Assembly (NCBI GenBank): GCA_035079385.1
Contig: JAVHKY010000052.1
Coordinates: forward strand, 2,604,001 to 2,668,000
Source of the DNA: Aspidiotus rigidus
Lineage: Eukaryota > Arthropoda > Insecta > Hemiptera > Diaspididae
Length of the DNA: 64,000 nt
Direction of reading: 5' to 3'
Numbering within the stretch: the first letter of the stretch is position 1; each line of letters begins with the position of its first letter. The notes under the pieces are model-generated. The model had not been told where the DNA came from. It made no database searches and saw only the letters and a program-made list of their open reading frames with translations. A program made the position numbers and the translations under genes. This document shows, piece after piece, positions 23,030 through 34,879 of this stretch.

Positions 23030-24090
23030 CAATTGTAGACTAGATTATGCTTATATTGTTATACTTTCTTTTCAATAACACCATTTTATTTAGATTTTTT
23101 AAATGATAAATAAAATTATTCTTTTACAAGTTATATTAACCTTATAATGGCCCTAAGGTATTGTATTGGTTTACATCTTTCATTTCTTTTTTTAATTATA
23201 GGTCTAATTGTTATGGAATACCTAATCAAAAACTACTGTTATGCTCCAAGTTTCTTATTACATTTTGATATTGATTACATATATAATCTGGAACTACTCC
23301 AAAAGAAATATGATAAAGAACCATCCCATAATAAGCTGCTTTCATGGAAGCATCAGTCTTTTTTGAATTAAAAATAATATGAGTATCTACAAGAGAACAA
23401 ATCGTCTATGTGGCAAGTGTGTAGATAAATCTTTATAAGGAATTTCAATTCTAAACTACCGGTATCTAGGATTATCATTTTTCCATAATTATAAGAATTT
23501 AGTAGAGATTCTTCAGTGATGTTTCTACTTGCGTGCGCACTGAAGTTATCATTACCATCTTAAATTAATTTTTCAAAAGAGCAGTGACTTACAGCAAATC
23601 TGAGAGTATTAAAAGCAACAACATTCTGCATCTGCTGACACATTTTGTTTTCATCTAAGACTACAATCACAGAACAAATATTCATTGAAAGATCTATTTT
23701 TTCAGAGTTAGACATGATGTCACTGAGCAATTTATTTAAGTTTATTATTATTATTTTAAAAATTAATTCGATGAAAATGACTTCTTGAAAGTGGTGTACA
23801 ATTGATGTTTTCAAAAGCAGCTTGGTATCATACCGAGACAATTTAGGGTGAAATATTCAGAGGTTGACATCATGGACCTTGGAAAATTGATGTTTTTGTT
23901 TGAAATACGAGTAACATTATTTTCTCTGAACGTTTTTGAAGATAAGTGAAGGGAATGAATGTGGTAAAGTCCCAGGTACCTATACTACCATTGCGCTAGG
24001 AAAGAATTTTGAGCTCTCCGTGGGAGACTAAAAATGAAGAATCAGGGACTTGGGTAAAAGTTGAGAAAGGGGGAATAATTGATGGAAAAA
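23030..24090. other. No gene recognised
   Basis: AT-rich sequence. The first few hundred bases keep the base composition of the polymerase remnant but give no recognisable domain. A 93-codon minus-strand frame at 23560-23841 has no known motif. Confidence 0.4.
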
Positions 24091-24094
24091 TTGT

Positions 24095-24480
24095 TGAACC
24101 TGTGAAAAAGAAAAATTATGAGAAAATGGTTTGATTTAGCTTTAAAAAATGGTAAAATGACCCCTGTGTTAGAGAAATTCATAAGTGCTCTTCTTAATAA
24201 CCACTGCGCTAGAGAAATGAGTAAGTGCGCTAGAAGGAAATTTCTTATATTTCACGAGTGATGGATGTAGCTCTCACGAGAAGATTTATTTTATGGAAAA
24301 AAGATAGAAAATTGATGCAGAAATGATATAAAAACTCTGAAATTTTCAAATCATCTTGGAAGAAAAATTATGAGAAAATGGTTTGATTTTGCTTTAAAAA
24401 TGGTAAAATGATCCCTGCGTTAGAGAAATTCATAAGTGCACATAAGTGCGCCAGAAAGAATATAACGATACCACTATAAT
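24095..24480 (-). repeat. Inverted copies of the roughly 280-bp repeat family
   Basis: On the minus strand this matches the family at 14625-17165, including TGGCGCACTT, GAATTTCTCTAACGCAGGG and GTGAGAGCTACATCCATCAC. At 24251-24260 it contains the uninterrupted CACTCGTGAA, so it preserves a paralogous empty site for the Jockey insertion at 14833-16622. A second partial copy lies at about 24095-24245. Confidence 0.8.
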
Positions 24481-24757
24481 ATGTGTGCTAGAATGTAGGG
24501 TCTGTTTTTTTAAAAACCGAATTGGTAGTTTTTGAGATTTATCTATTTTAATTTAGAAAAATTTCGAGCATGGTAAGTCGAACGTCAGTTCGTTAACCAT
24601 CCCGCGTTGAAAAGAATGAATATTGCTATGGAAAATGAAGACTGTTTTTTTTTCTCTAGTGTGAATAATAGTTCTTCGATTTGACGGATGTTCCATTCAT
24701 TTAAGGGGGAGGGGGTGGGGTGTATTCGGGTATGGATTACTGATGTAAAGAGTGGCC

Positions 24758-24897
24758 ATACGAATAATAAACACAATAATGAGCTTGAAAGCACTGTCGT
24801 CTAAAAAATTTTTTTTTAGACGACAGTGCTTTCAAGCTCATTATTGTGTTTATGATATACTCGTCTGGACAAGTCCTTTTATTACATACGAATAATG
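24758..24897. mobile_element. Short hairpin insertion with 12-bp direct repeats (Penelope-type)
   Basis: CATACGAATAAT occurs at 24758-24769 and 24886-24897. Between the copies is a perfect palindrome with 42-bp arms (24767-24808 and 24812-24853) and a TTT loop, followed by a tail of about 32 nt ending TCCTTTTATTA. The layout (direct repeat, inverted arms, short tail, direct repeat) matches the insertions at 37905-38159, 47475-47620 and 57767-57979. I infer a minimal Penelope terminal insertion. There is no ORF. Confidence 0.65.
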
Positions 24898-25389
24898 TTT
24901 AGCAAGCTTTGAAAATGTCTCGTTTTGGAAAACGAAGTTATTTTGCTGCTGGAAATGAAAATGATTAAGTAATATGACATAACCAATAATGAACAAAATT
25001 GGAGGGGGGTGGACGCAGCCTTACCTTTAGAACTCCAACTTATTCTGTAAATTATTCTCTCAATAAGACACACCCACATCCTCACTATCTTTCGCCCCTC
25101 CAATACATTCTTGATCATCTCCGGTTCTCTAGGATTACCTAATCTTATCCTTAGCCAATCCTTTCTTCTTCCTCTCATAAGAATATTGTATTCACGCGCA
25201 TCCCTACCTTCTACGACAACTCCTTTTTAATATTCTTCATCTGAGTATCTGGCCACAGGAGCATCCCAAGAAACAAAAGAATCGACTAGCGGTAAGTAGC
25301 CCGACAGAAAACCAACCGTCCATCATCGAGCTTTCCAAACCCATTAACGAATACATCATCCATACCCTGACTGGTCCAACTTCAAATCT

Positions 25390-25690
25390 CATTCAAACAA
25401 GCTATTTCAAATAAAAAATATTCTCATCCCCAAGACACCTCAAATAAACTCACTCGTAGAGAAGAAATAATCATAACTAGCCACATAAACTCGAAACACA
25501 TACGCACAGACCCATCTCATCAGTCATCTCATGCCTCTTCCATGCTCTCATTGTGATTCAGATACCTCCTCCCCCCGAACTTTCAACATATCTCTTTCTA
25601 TCCCAAGTTAGTCTCACTCCTGACTTACCCTGATCACATTGGAGAACTACCAGACGGCTCTCCAACTGGCCTATTTTAATTCTTCCAACA
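25390..25690 (+). pseudogene. Weak LINE C-terminal fragment
   Basis: Across shifting frames the plus strand shows a RREEIIIT-like start, then a HLISHLMPLPCSHCDSDTSS stretch. This resembles the segment after RNase H in Jockey/I-type LINEs, as at 20-310. Several stops and frame changes are present. A 68-codon frame at 25639-25845 follows, with no clear motif. Low certainty. Confidence 0.35.
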
Positions 25691-26312
25691 ATCACATTTC
25701 TTTTCTCACAACTAAATTTAATAACACTGCCTGCAGAGCGCTTAGCCCTGATGACAGACTCAACTACAAATTACAGTGGATGAGCACCAAAAAGCGTGGA
25801 GTAAAAGAAAAGTGGGTGAGTCGACGTTTGCTGACACTCAATTAAATGTGAACATTTAGAGAGGGGTCCGAAGTTTTCCTCCACAGGGAGAATTCGCACT
25901 TTAAATGATTGGCTCTGGAGGAAATCGGAATTATTCGATATCGGAAGAACAACGACGTCACTGTGTCGAACAGGTATATCCCTGAGGAGGGATTGATTGA
26001 ATTAATCTATGAGAATGATTCACATTTTGATGACTCGTTGGTTCAGTCATGACCTAGTTCGATGTTACTTGTTCTTCGATAGTAATGTTATTGATTCCCG
26101 CCAAGTGTTTGTTGGTTTCGAGTTCGTGGTGGAAGGCAGAAGGAGAGAGAGGTATTGAGATCTAACGAAGGATGAAAGAGTTGAGAGCAGCGAGTTTGTG
26201 AGACGAAGGGTGAAATGAGGTGCCATGAATGAGAGTATCAGTGCAAGAGGAAACTCGTCCTGTCACGGCCACAACTCTACCACCACGCACTCCCATGTGA
26301 CGATACAGAGAA

Positions 26313-27178
26313 AAAAAAACAGAGGTGGCTTCGTCTCCTGTTTTTTGGTCCTCATACCAACCGAATCTCACAATTGAGGACCTATCTGTACAAAGGGCGT
26401 CCGTGAAGAAAAATTCATTACAGAAAAATCAGTTTGAAGTTTCAGTTCAAAATATCTCCGCAACAACGAGTTTAATCAAAAAAATGGTAAGGATGAAAAT
26501 TGAAGAGCAACTCTTCTTCTATGAGAAGCGATAATCACATTTTGAATACATCCAGAAACAAACAAAGTAGAGATCATTGAAAATATGACAACGGACGCCC
26601 TTCTTGCTGAGATGGAAAAAATTGTGGGTTTGAAAAAAAAAAAAAAAAAAATTATAAAAGATAGTTTATAATCCGCAACGCACGAAAATCGAGGTCTCCG
26701 CAAAAAGGGCGTCCGTCCGACGGACGCCCTTTGTACAGATAGGTCCTCAATTGCTCTCCAAGCTCAATTTCCGCGCTGCCTTCTACACGGTTAACAATAT
26801 TCGAAAAATTCTCTCCAATCTTATAGATCCGGTGCTAGTAGATGAGAAAAGCTGAATGTACAAACTTCAGTGTGGTTCTTGTCCCGTCAACTACATCGGC
26901 GAAACAGGACGAAAATTGAAAGAATGAATTTACGACCATAAAAAAGCCGTAATAAAAAATACTCCTATATTTATCCGTTGGCCAATTATCTCAAAAAACT
27001 CTCGTCATAGTCTTAATACCTTTAATATTTCCCTCTTCCATCAGGAAGAAGACTTTCAAGAACGCAAACTCCTCGAATTGGTCGAAATAGGCAAGATCAA
27101 AAATAAAGAGGACGTTGAACCTGTCAACGAAAGCACCCCCCTCTACACGGTGTTGATAAATAAGATATTTGATGAGTA
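26313..27178 (+). pseudogene. Penelope-like element C-terminal part (RT end plus GIY-YIG), split by a MITE
   Basis: One frame reads LFFGPHTNRISQLLSKLNFR across the MITE excision point, then AAFYTVNNIRKIL, then a TGA where the family has Gly. The GIY-YIG domain follows: YKLQCGSCPVNYIGETGRKL, with a stop (TGA for Arg) before IYDHKKAV. The end is ERKLLELVEIGKIK...STPLYTVLINK and a stop near 27178. The domain differs strongly from the copy at 1617-2328, so it belongs to a separate PLE lineage. It is dead: two in-frame stops and a 377-bp insertion. Confidence 0.8.
26376..26748. mobile_element. MITE nested inside the Penelope fragment
   Basis: The inverted repeats are 34 bp and perfect if the flanking CAATTG is counted: 26371-26404 and 26720-26753, reading GAGGACCTATCTGTACAAAG inward and then GGGCGTCCGT. 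AATT on both sides can be read as a 4-bp target duplication. Removing one copy plus the element restores the Penelope reading across the site. The inside also has a second GGACGCCC palindrome and an A-tract, with no transposase. The superfamily was not determined. Confidence 0.8.
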
Positions 27179-27499
27179 ATTTTCATATTTTCACTTATCT
27201 ACGTATTTCGTAAGCGGTACCTTTTTGTACCTAATATTTCCTATCACCTTATCCTTTTCAAATACAAACAATTAGAAACTATTCGACAAATATCATATTC
27301 ACAAATTTTGAATCTTCACATTCTCATACCTATCGCAGTCATCAATTTACTATCTATTGAAAACTTCTCAATATTCCCTCACCTTATACAGTCTATATCT
27401 CACCTCCCTTCAGCATTAACCATTCAAAGTATTAAGTTCTTCCTGAATATACAGTGTAAGACGAGCTAAGGCCTAGTCGCCATCCTGTATTCCAATTCC

Positions 27500-27668
<169 letters not shown>

Positions 27669-27866
27669 CACGTTCGTTTTGTCATTATTATTATTTTTTA
27701 TTTTTGATGATAGTAAAAATAAAAAATAAAATAAAAAAAACTCTGCTTTTTCGTCTATTTTGTAATTCTGATCATCCTATTCACATCAGGATAAGATTTT
27801 TCTTTGGTAGACAAGTATGATAAGTAACAATAATCTACGTATGTATGCCGTATGTAGTTCGCTATA

Positions 27867-28950
27867 TGCGCTTATTCACCGCGTATCGATTTTGTTCACA
27901 ATCATAATCCTCAGAACGCATGGCGGATACTCGGAGTAAGAGTGATGCCGCGGGACTTCGAAATATTTTCGTACTTCTTGGACTGGTAAAATTTTTCATT
28001 TTCAATTCTTAGACTTGGAAATATTTTCAACTGTTGAACTTGGAAATATTTTCAAGTGTTGGACTTGGAATTATTTTAGCTGTTGGACTTGTAAAATTTT
28101 TCATTTTCAATAATATTTGCAACTGTTGGACTTAGAATTATTTTTCAACTGTTGGACTTTGACATATTTTCATACTCCTTCGACTTGTGGAATTTTTCAT
28201 TTTCAATTCTTGGACTTGGAAATATTTTCAAGTGTTGGACGTGGAATTATTTTTGAATTGTGGGACTTTGAAATATTTTCAACTGTTGGACTCGTAAAAT
28301 TTTTCATTTTCAATAATATTTTCAACTGTTAGACTTGAAATTATTTTTCAATTGTTGGACTTGTAAATATTTTCAACTGTTGGACTTGAAATTATTTTTC
28401 AATTGTTGGACTTTGAAATATTTCAAGTGTTGGACTTGGAATTATTTTTGAATTGTGGGACTTGAAAATATTTTCAACTGTTAGACTTTAAAATATTTTC
28501 AACTATTGGACTTGAAATTATTTTTGAATTGTGGGACTTTGAAGTATTTTCAACTGTTGGACTTGTAAAATTTTTCATTTTTGATTGTCTCCCACAGTTG
28601 AAAATATTACGAAGTCCAAGAATTGAAAATGAAAAACTTTACAAGTCCAAGAAGTATGAAAATATTTCGAAGTCCAACAATTGAAAAATAATTCCAAGTC
28701 CAACAGTTGAAAATATTTCCAAGTCGCACAATTCAAAAATAATTCCAAGTCCAATAGTTGAAAATATTTTAAAGTCCAACAGTTGGAAATATTTCAAAGT
28801 CCCACAATTCAAAAATAATTCCAAGTCCAAGAAGTACGAAAATATTTCCAAGTCCCGCGGCATCACTCTTACTCCGAGTATCCGCCATGCGTTTGGAGCA
28901 GTTTGGAGGATTATGATTGTGAACGATATCGATATGTCGTGCATAATCGC
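27867..28950. mobile_element. Foldback-like element: long inverted arms built of tandem short repeats
   Basis: The outer arms share GTTCACAATCATAATCCTC, CGCATGGCGGATACTCGGAG and TAAGAGTGATGCCGCGGGAC in inverted orientation (left from 27894, right to 28924), with weaker similarity outward to about 27867 and 28950. Inside, both arms consist of degenerate 28-34-bp units of the type GTTGGACTTGGAAATATTTTCAAC. They point one way up to about 28590 and the other way after it. The left arm is about 700 bp and the right about 330 bp, the copy-number asymmetry expected of foldback elements. There is no coding sequence. Confidence 0.75.
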
Positions 28951-29659
28951 ACACTGCATACCTGCCTTCTATAGTAGATACAAATAGATAGGCGCATGCG
29001 TCAAGAATTGTGATAAGATAGATACAAATACAAGAGATTACAGTTTTGTACACAGTGAGACTGACGTACTTTTTTTCCTCTCGGAACGACGTTACAACAC
29101 ACATGATCGAAACTTTGACCGATTTCTATGGATGCACCGGGTTAAAATCAGGCCGTTTTTAGAATAACAAGATTATACGAAAAAAGTGTGTTAACGGAAT
29201 GCGTTTATGTAGACTTGTCTCATTCGTGAACGCTAACAATCGCGTTGTAATTAACAATCGTTTTCTATATTCGTTAGAAAAATTGTATACGTACTTACAC
29301 ATAGGTACATAAAAATAATAAAAATGTAAAAAACGATCGGTGGGGAAACATTTATTTTTCCTTATTTGTTTGGTAATTATGTACCTCTCTTCAACCTCAT
29401 AATTAAAATATTTAGTCAAGTGTTACGAGTGTTTACGTATAGTTGCTGTAAATATACGTAGGTGTATGCGGAATTAAACGTGCTGTACGGAAAATATTTG
29501 AAGGAGAAAATCAACTTTTCCCTGGTTTCCGGGTTCTGCATAGACTACTCGCTTCAGGACCTTCGTTTGATTCAAACTCAAGTTGAAGCCTTAACTTTGA
29601 ATTTCGTCTTCAAACGTATCCTAATATACAATTTCCCCTCATTTATGGAGTGTAATACT

Positions 29660-29844
29660 CAGTGAAGAATTTATACGTGCAGGCGGAGTAGGCGGCCGCC
29701 TAGGGCGGCAAATTTTTCCTGATTTTTTTGCTGTTGACGGGGTAGAGAGAAATCGCGAGCGAAGCGAGCAAAAAATTTTTTACCATAGGCGGCAGTTTTC
29801 TGTCCGTCTACGGCGGCTCAATTGATAAATCCGCCTCTGGTAAG
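29660..29844. repeat. GGCGG-rich interspersed repeat segment
   Basis: A GC-rich island in AT-rich DNA: CAGGCGGAGTAGGCGGCCGC near one end, TCCGCCTCTGG near the other, and CGCGAGCGAAGCGAGC in the middle. The ends are partly inverted copies (CAGGCGGA/TCCGCCTCTG), as in hAT-type MITEs. GTAATACT occurs at 29652-29659 and 29845-29852, possibly a target duplication, although it is offset from the left tip. Confidence 0.5.
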
Positions 29845-29859
29845 GTAATACTATTATAT

Positions 29860-30285
29860 GACCCCAAGAAGTTACGTTAGATCTCCAACTTCTTATCGTT
29901 CATCACTACGTTTTACGAAGGATAAATCCTTACGCGTGACTCCAAACCTATAAGATTTCGAAAATATGCTATCATACGTATAATAAGTATGCTCGAATTT
30001 GAACGCAAGGCTTCTGATACAATGGAGAGGGGATTATACGATTCAAAACGAAAGAATTATTGTATTGGGTACATCTAAGCTTGGAAAATTAGTTTGCAAG
30101 CATTGTTACAGATCAGTTAAATTAAAAGAAGAGATATTATGAGGTTATGTTTCTCGAGAAAAGTGCAGTTTATACGTAGCAGTTGCTTCACATCAGGACC
30201 TTGTTGCATCATTGGAAAAGGGAGGAGAAAGAGAGGCCAAAACGAGCGAATCTCCCGAAGCGAACGCCGATGAGTCAAAAGATAT
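29860..30285. other. No gene recognised
   Basis: AT-rich sequence. A plus-strand frame near 30050-30330 reads with few stops and has a C-x2-C pair (LVCKHCYRSV) and an acidic/Ser-rich tail. It could be a decayed gene piece, but I cannot assign it. Confidence 0.35.
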
Positions 30286-31322
30286 CATTTCTTCTCAAAT
30301 CAACCATTCCAAAGATTTAAGGACTGCCTGAATCTACTAAAATTGGCCTGTCAAGGAGATGAAGACATATGTATGTAAGAACGTGAACGTTCTTCACTGT
30401 CAGTCGCGTCACTCCCCTACTCACGGACAAAGTTTGGAGCTCCGACCATATAACGCTATTCCTCTCTCGTCCTGTTTACCCTTCCGAGTGCAGTCAGCTG
30501 ACCTGCCTTTCCTTCGGGAACTCGACTTTTTGATTCGATTCTGTGGAAACACAGCATCGCCAGATTTGTCAAGATTTTACATCTTACATGTATAGGCCAC
30601 TGACTTTAATGCTAGATTGAAAGAATGAAACTTTCGCCAGACATACTCCCTAGCTAATAACTACCAACAGAAGACAGCCTAGGTACAAATCACGAATGAT
30701 GAATGTTGATACCGTTCCAATCCGGCTTTATTGAGGGTAAAGATCTCTATTTTTGGATAAGAAAGCCTGGGCTAGATGACACTCATGAGAAGTCAAGAAG
30801 TCACTGAGGTTCAGATATTGTAGTTTTAATAGAATGTTTTATACTTACGGCTCATTTCAATTGAATTAAATGAAACATTTACACAGATAACCTAATTGCG
30901 ATCGAAAGCGCTCGCTTCAATTTTAAATGTTTACGGTGATTAAAGTTTCCTTTAGATATGTCGAGCTTAATTTGTTAACAATTGGCTCAAAGACTGGAAA
31001 ATTGCAGAAATGAAAAACTGTGCGGTTCATTACCATAAGTAGATATCTTCAAGTCACAAACAGTAAACTTATTGTGGTTAACATGATGCAGAATCACAAA
31101 AAAAGAAATTATGTCCAGTGGCGTCGATTTCGAAAAATTACTGAGGGGAGGGACGGTCTAGATCAAAAACAAAATAACAGGTGAAAGAAAATTTTTGATA
31201 TGCACATGTCTTTAGACGAGGGGTCAGCCAGAAATCTGCGTAACATGAAGTGACGTTTCATGACGTCATCAACGACTTTGACTGAATTTAGAGATTTGGA
31301 AAATGTCGACCTTTACACGGCT

Positions 31323-31475
31323 TGCAAAGATTTCTTACATTTTAACATTTTGTGACAACCCGCCGTAAGCCTCTGTGTTAAAATTTTTGTCACAAGTCTC
31401 TTTGAAGACAACAATTGGAACACGGAACCTTATGACGGGTCGTCACAAAATGTCAAAATGGAAGAAATCTTTGCA
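31323..31475. repeat. Imperfect hairpin, 47-bp arms
   Basis: The left arm TGCAAAGATTTCTTACATTT...CCCGCCGTAAG (31323-31369) and right arm (31429-31475) are inverted copies with about six mismatches and a 59-nt spacer. This is MITE-like; no duplication was found. Confidence 0.65.
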
Positions 31476-31732
31476 TACCGGGTAGCCTTCATTATACTAG
31501 GCCTAATAAACAGTATACTAGACTTATACGAGACTAGCGGTTGGCGGCGCGCCTGATTGCCAGTCGTGTGTTGAGTAGATACCTGTGTTTTGTAGATATT
31601 TGGATTTCAAAGGTAAGAGCTAAGTTCACACGTAAAAGCTGTATTGCAGCAAAAAAATAAATTCATCGATATTTTGTCAGTCGAAATGCGTGCGCGATCA
31701 AGGAAATGAATGGACAGTACCTAGCTAGGTAA

Positions 31733-32515
31733 AAACCTGCCATACCCCTGACTCAGTTTGTATAGACGCGTAAGACGCACTCAGTCGTTTCCTGTATGAC
31801 CAACCGGTTGTAGTTTTCACTTCCCGAACCTGATGCTTTTTCTTAGGTGGCTTCAAAATCTGACGACTATAACTTGCAGCTCATTTCGTTAACTGCTCGG
31901 GATTGCCTTCATTGACTGTGTTAATCGAGGCCAACAGGGAACCTGTTTTGTGAGGGTTTCTTTGTTTATACTTTTTCTAAATAAATATTAAACTTTGTTT
32001 TTCACTACCTTAAGGGTTTGAACTTGAAAATCCATATTTCTCCAAGTCGCCCCCTCCCCCCGCTCCCCGAGACACAGCTGAATATTCGAAATTTTTTCAT
32101 GTCCCTCTCCCATCATACAAAATTTGAGGGTCGACATTTTTCCAAATCCCACTACTATCTCCTATGGCTCCGGGATCGAACTCAATATTTGAAATTTTTA
32201 CGCCCCGCTTCCATCATAATATATACCTACCTATATAGCTTGGAGGTCAACATTTTTCGTAGTCCCACATTTTGCCAAGATGGTCAGCGCCCATCATTCT
32301 TCTTCAATTTACCACCTCCCCTCCATTAAATAGGTTCCCTGTTGAAAACCAGCCATACTTCTAACGCATTACATCAGTCTGAATTACCGTGGTCTGAATA
32401 GACGTATGAGACGCACTCGATCGTTTTTTGTATGGAAAACAGATGTTATTTTCAGACTTTTCTCTGAAACCCGGTACCTTTATGTAGATGGTTTCAAAGC
32501 CTGACGACGATATTT
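31733..32515 (+). repeat. Diverged direct repeat pair about 610 bp apart
   Basis: 31733-31876 and 32345-32515 share CCATAC...CTnACnCAnT, TAGACGyrTrAGACGCACTC, TCGTTTnnTGTATG, and a GGTGGCTTCAAAATCTGACGAC/TGGTTTCAAAGCCTGACGAC ending. They are non-coding. This is an old local duplication or a tandem part of a larger repeat. Confidence 0.6.
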
Positions 32516-33748
32516 ACCTGATGCGTAGTTGTGTTGTACGTCCTGAGTGTGCTAGTCACTGACCCAACAATCATACAAACAACGGAGATTGAAAGAGTCC
32601 ACAAAATAGCAGAGGAAAGAAAGTGTACTTTTTTAATGCCATGTACGCAACCAAGGCTCAGGCCAATTTTAGTGGATTCAGGCAGTCCTTAAATTTTTGT
32701 AATGGTTGATTTGAGAAGAAGTAATAAGATCAGAAATAATAAAAGAAATGAAAAAGCAAAGCAATTATTATCTAAAATACGATTTGTTCATAATTAATTT
32801 GAAAAAAAAAATCGAAAAACGACTACAAAAATTTTAGATTCTATCATTAAAAAATTGGAAAATTACGACCAAATATTGAATCATCAATAAGCAGGAAAAA
32901 CAAAGAAAACAAATTAAAATGAATGGGTCTTAAGTGAGGCTTAAAGCGGGGTCTATTTGACAAATTTCAACGTTTAGGAGGATGCTTAAGTGACTGGCAA
33001 CGCATCACTATACAAAATACAAATAAATTCGTACTTCGAAAATAGAAATATATTTGACGTACGACTTAATAGTAATTGGATAGAATTCAACAGTAGCGAT
33101 GGAAATAGGAGTTACTATTAAGACGCGATTTTATAGTTTCAGAGTTAAAATGAAAACGGCGCAATTTGAGAATAGTTGAGCCAGATGAAGACTGATTTTG
33201 TACATGATGTCATGGGGTTTAAACCGGACAGGTTCTGGACTTATAGAATAATACAGTCTTGGTATACTGAAGTATAAGAGAGAGATTACAGATCAGACTT
33301 TACAAGATAATGGCGTAGAGGATAAAGTTTACATAGTATTAGTGATTTGAATAATAAATTTAATTTCTATAGGAACATGATAGGTACACCATCAAGTATA
33401 AAGATCAAAAAGTATTATGAAAATGTTATACTCGTAATAATGAAAATGCCTAATGATAAGAGAATAAGATACAAGAGTATCACAGAGTTCAAAGTTTATA
33501 ATCGCACCGCGAAATATAATGTTTTCACAACAAATCTGTAAACAACCAAAAGATGAGAACAACAAACAAAAAATGAAAGAATGAAAAGCACTCCCAAGAC
33601 AGCAAAGAAATAAATGAGCATGAAAAAATGGGTGCAGTGAACCGTAACTGTTGCGCAGCAAAGAAAATAATTTCGGCAGTAATATAGATCATCCTGGAGA
33701 AAAAAGAAAACGTGGCTGTCCAGCGCTGCAAAGAAAGCTTTCAATATA

Positions 33749-33882
33749 GTCCAGTGATTTATATTTTAAAATAAATTTTTTTATGGATCCTATTGTCCAG
33801 TGATTTAGTTGTTAGAATTTTTTTCATAGATCTGATTGTCTGGTGATTTAGATTTTCAAATTTGCTCTTATTGTCCAGTGAT
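33749..33882 (+). repeat. Short tandem repeat, TTGTCCAGTGATTTA units
   Basis: Four degenerate copies of GTCCAGTGATTTAnnTTTT occur at roughly 45-bp spacing. One copy reads GTCTGGTGATTTA. No coding function. Confidence 0.7.
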
Positions 33883-34307
33883 TTTTTTCCAACAATATTT
33901 TGACGTATTTCATATCTTTGCTCCGACCTCCGCCCTAATTCCAGAATTTGTGCGCGCGCGTGTGTGCGTGCCTGTGCAGATCTTTTTGATCTATGCAGTA
34001 AACGTAAACTACTTGTATACTAGGCCCCTTATACTGAGCTTATAATAGGTCTAAGCTTCTGTTATATTATACTACTTCATATGGGTCTAGATTTTCCTCG
34101 AACATTATTTCTTCTATGCAGTTTATAGTAGCTTTATATCAGGTCGAAACCTTAACAATCCTGTATGCTGTATTTCTTCTCTTCCTTAATTTGCAATGAA
34201 CTATGACGCCATCAGCTGGTACGTCACCAACCCCGAACCTGATTCTGAAATTTGCGAGTTCAATCCCCCTCCCCTCATCCGTTCGCTAGCTCCCGTGGAC
34301 TAGATAG

Positions 34308-34475
34308 CTTAACTTACAGTACACTACGCCTATATTAATTCAAGAACGGGGATGAGCAGGCGGAGCAAGTGAGCCTCTCCCTTGTAAGTAAGACAGCTTA
34401 AAATGCAGCGGACCAAGAAAGAATGAGCGCCCCCTGAGCTAAGTAGCTCATTTTACAGTACACCGCGCCTACATT
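34308..34475 (+). repeat. Direct repeat pair TTACAGTACACnrCGCCTAyATTA
   Basis: About 30 bp around AGCTTAACTTACAGTACACT (34308-34340) recurs as AGCTCATTTTACAGTACACC (34446-34475), 138 bp downstream. It is non-coding and the origin is unknown. Confidence 0.5.
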
Positions 34476-34879
34476 AGTCCCTCTGTGAGAAAAATTTACT
34501 AGCTAGGCCATGATTTTATCACAAAGCAGGCGTCATTTATCATTAGGCATAAAACATGATCTTTACTTATTTGGCACTGTCAACCAATACTTATTTTTCG
34601 GGCTCTTGCATCCGCGGAAAAAAAGCTTCCTACTGAAAGGTGGTTTGTGACATCACTAACTATTTTTCAAATTTTCCTTCTGTGTTTGAAAAAGTTTCTT
34701 TTTCTCTGTACCACATCATAATAATTTATCGGGAGTTGGTAATCTGTACACACTCAATGAGTAAACTGCACACAGGGTAATTTGTACACACATTTTTGGA
34801 TGAGTAATCTGCACACTGTGTATATTGCACGCACTGAAACGGATTGAATATATCGCACACAATATATTTTGGCAAAAAT

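Larger units (their letters stand above)
30289..32720. repeat. 62-bp inverted repeat pair 2.3 kb apart
   Basis: 30289-30350 and 32659-32720 are inverted copies with four or five mismatches, containing TTCTTCTCAAATCAACCATT and TTAAGGACTGCCTGAATC. The sequence between has no transposase. They could be the ends of a decayed element, or two oppositely placed copies of a short repeat. Confidence 0.7.

Noticed and set aside
27930..28850. CRISPR-like array of short repeats
   Set aside because: Units are degenerate, adjoin without unique spacers of constant length, and reverse orientation halfway. The foldback-like structure in eukaryotic DNA explains them.
30359..30595. 78-codon plus-strand ORF
   Set aside because: Protein-like composition but no motif, and it begins inside a repeat flank. 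Not enough support for a gene call.
33496..33744. Phe/Cys-rich minus-strand ORFs resembling membrane segments
   Set aside because: Three overlapping frames in AT-rich DNA give similar hydrophobic strings, a composition effect.
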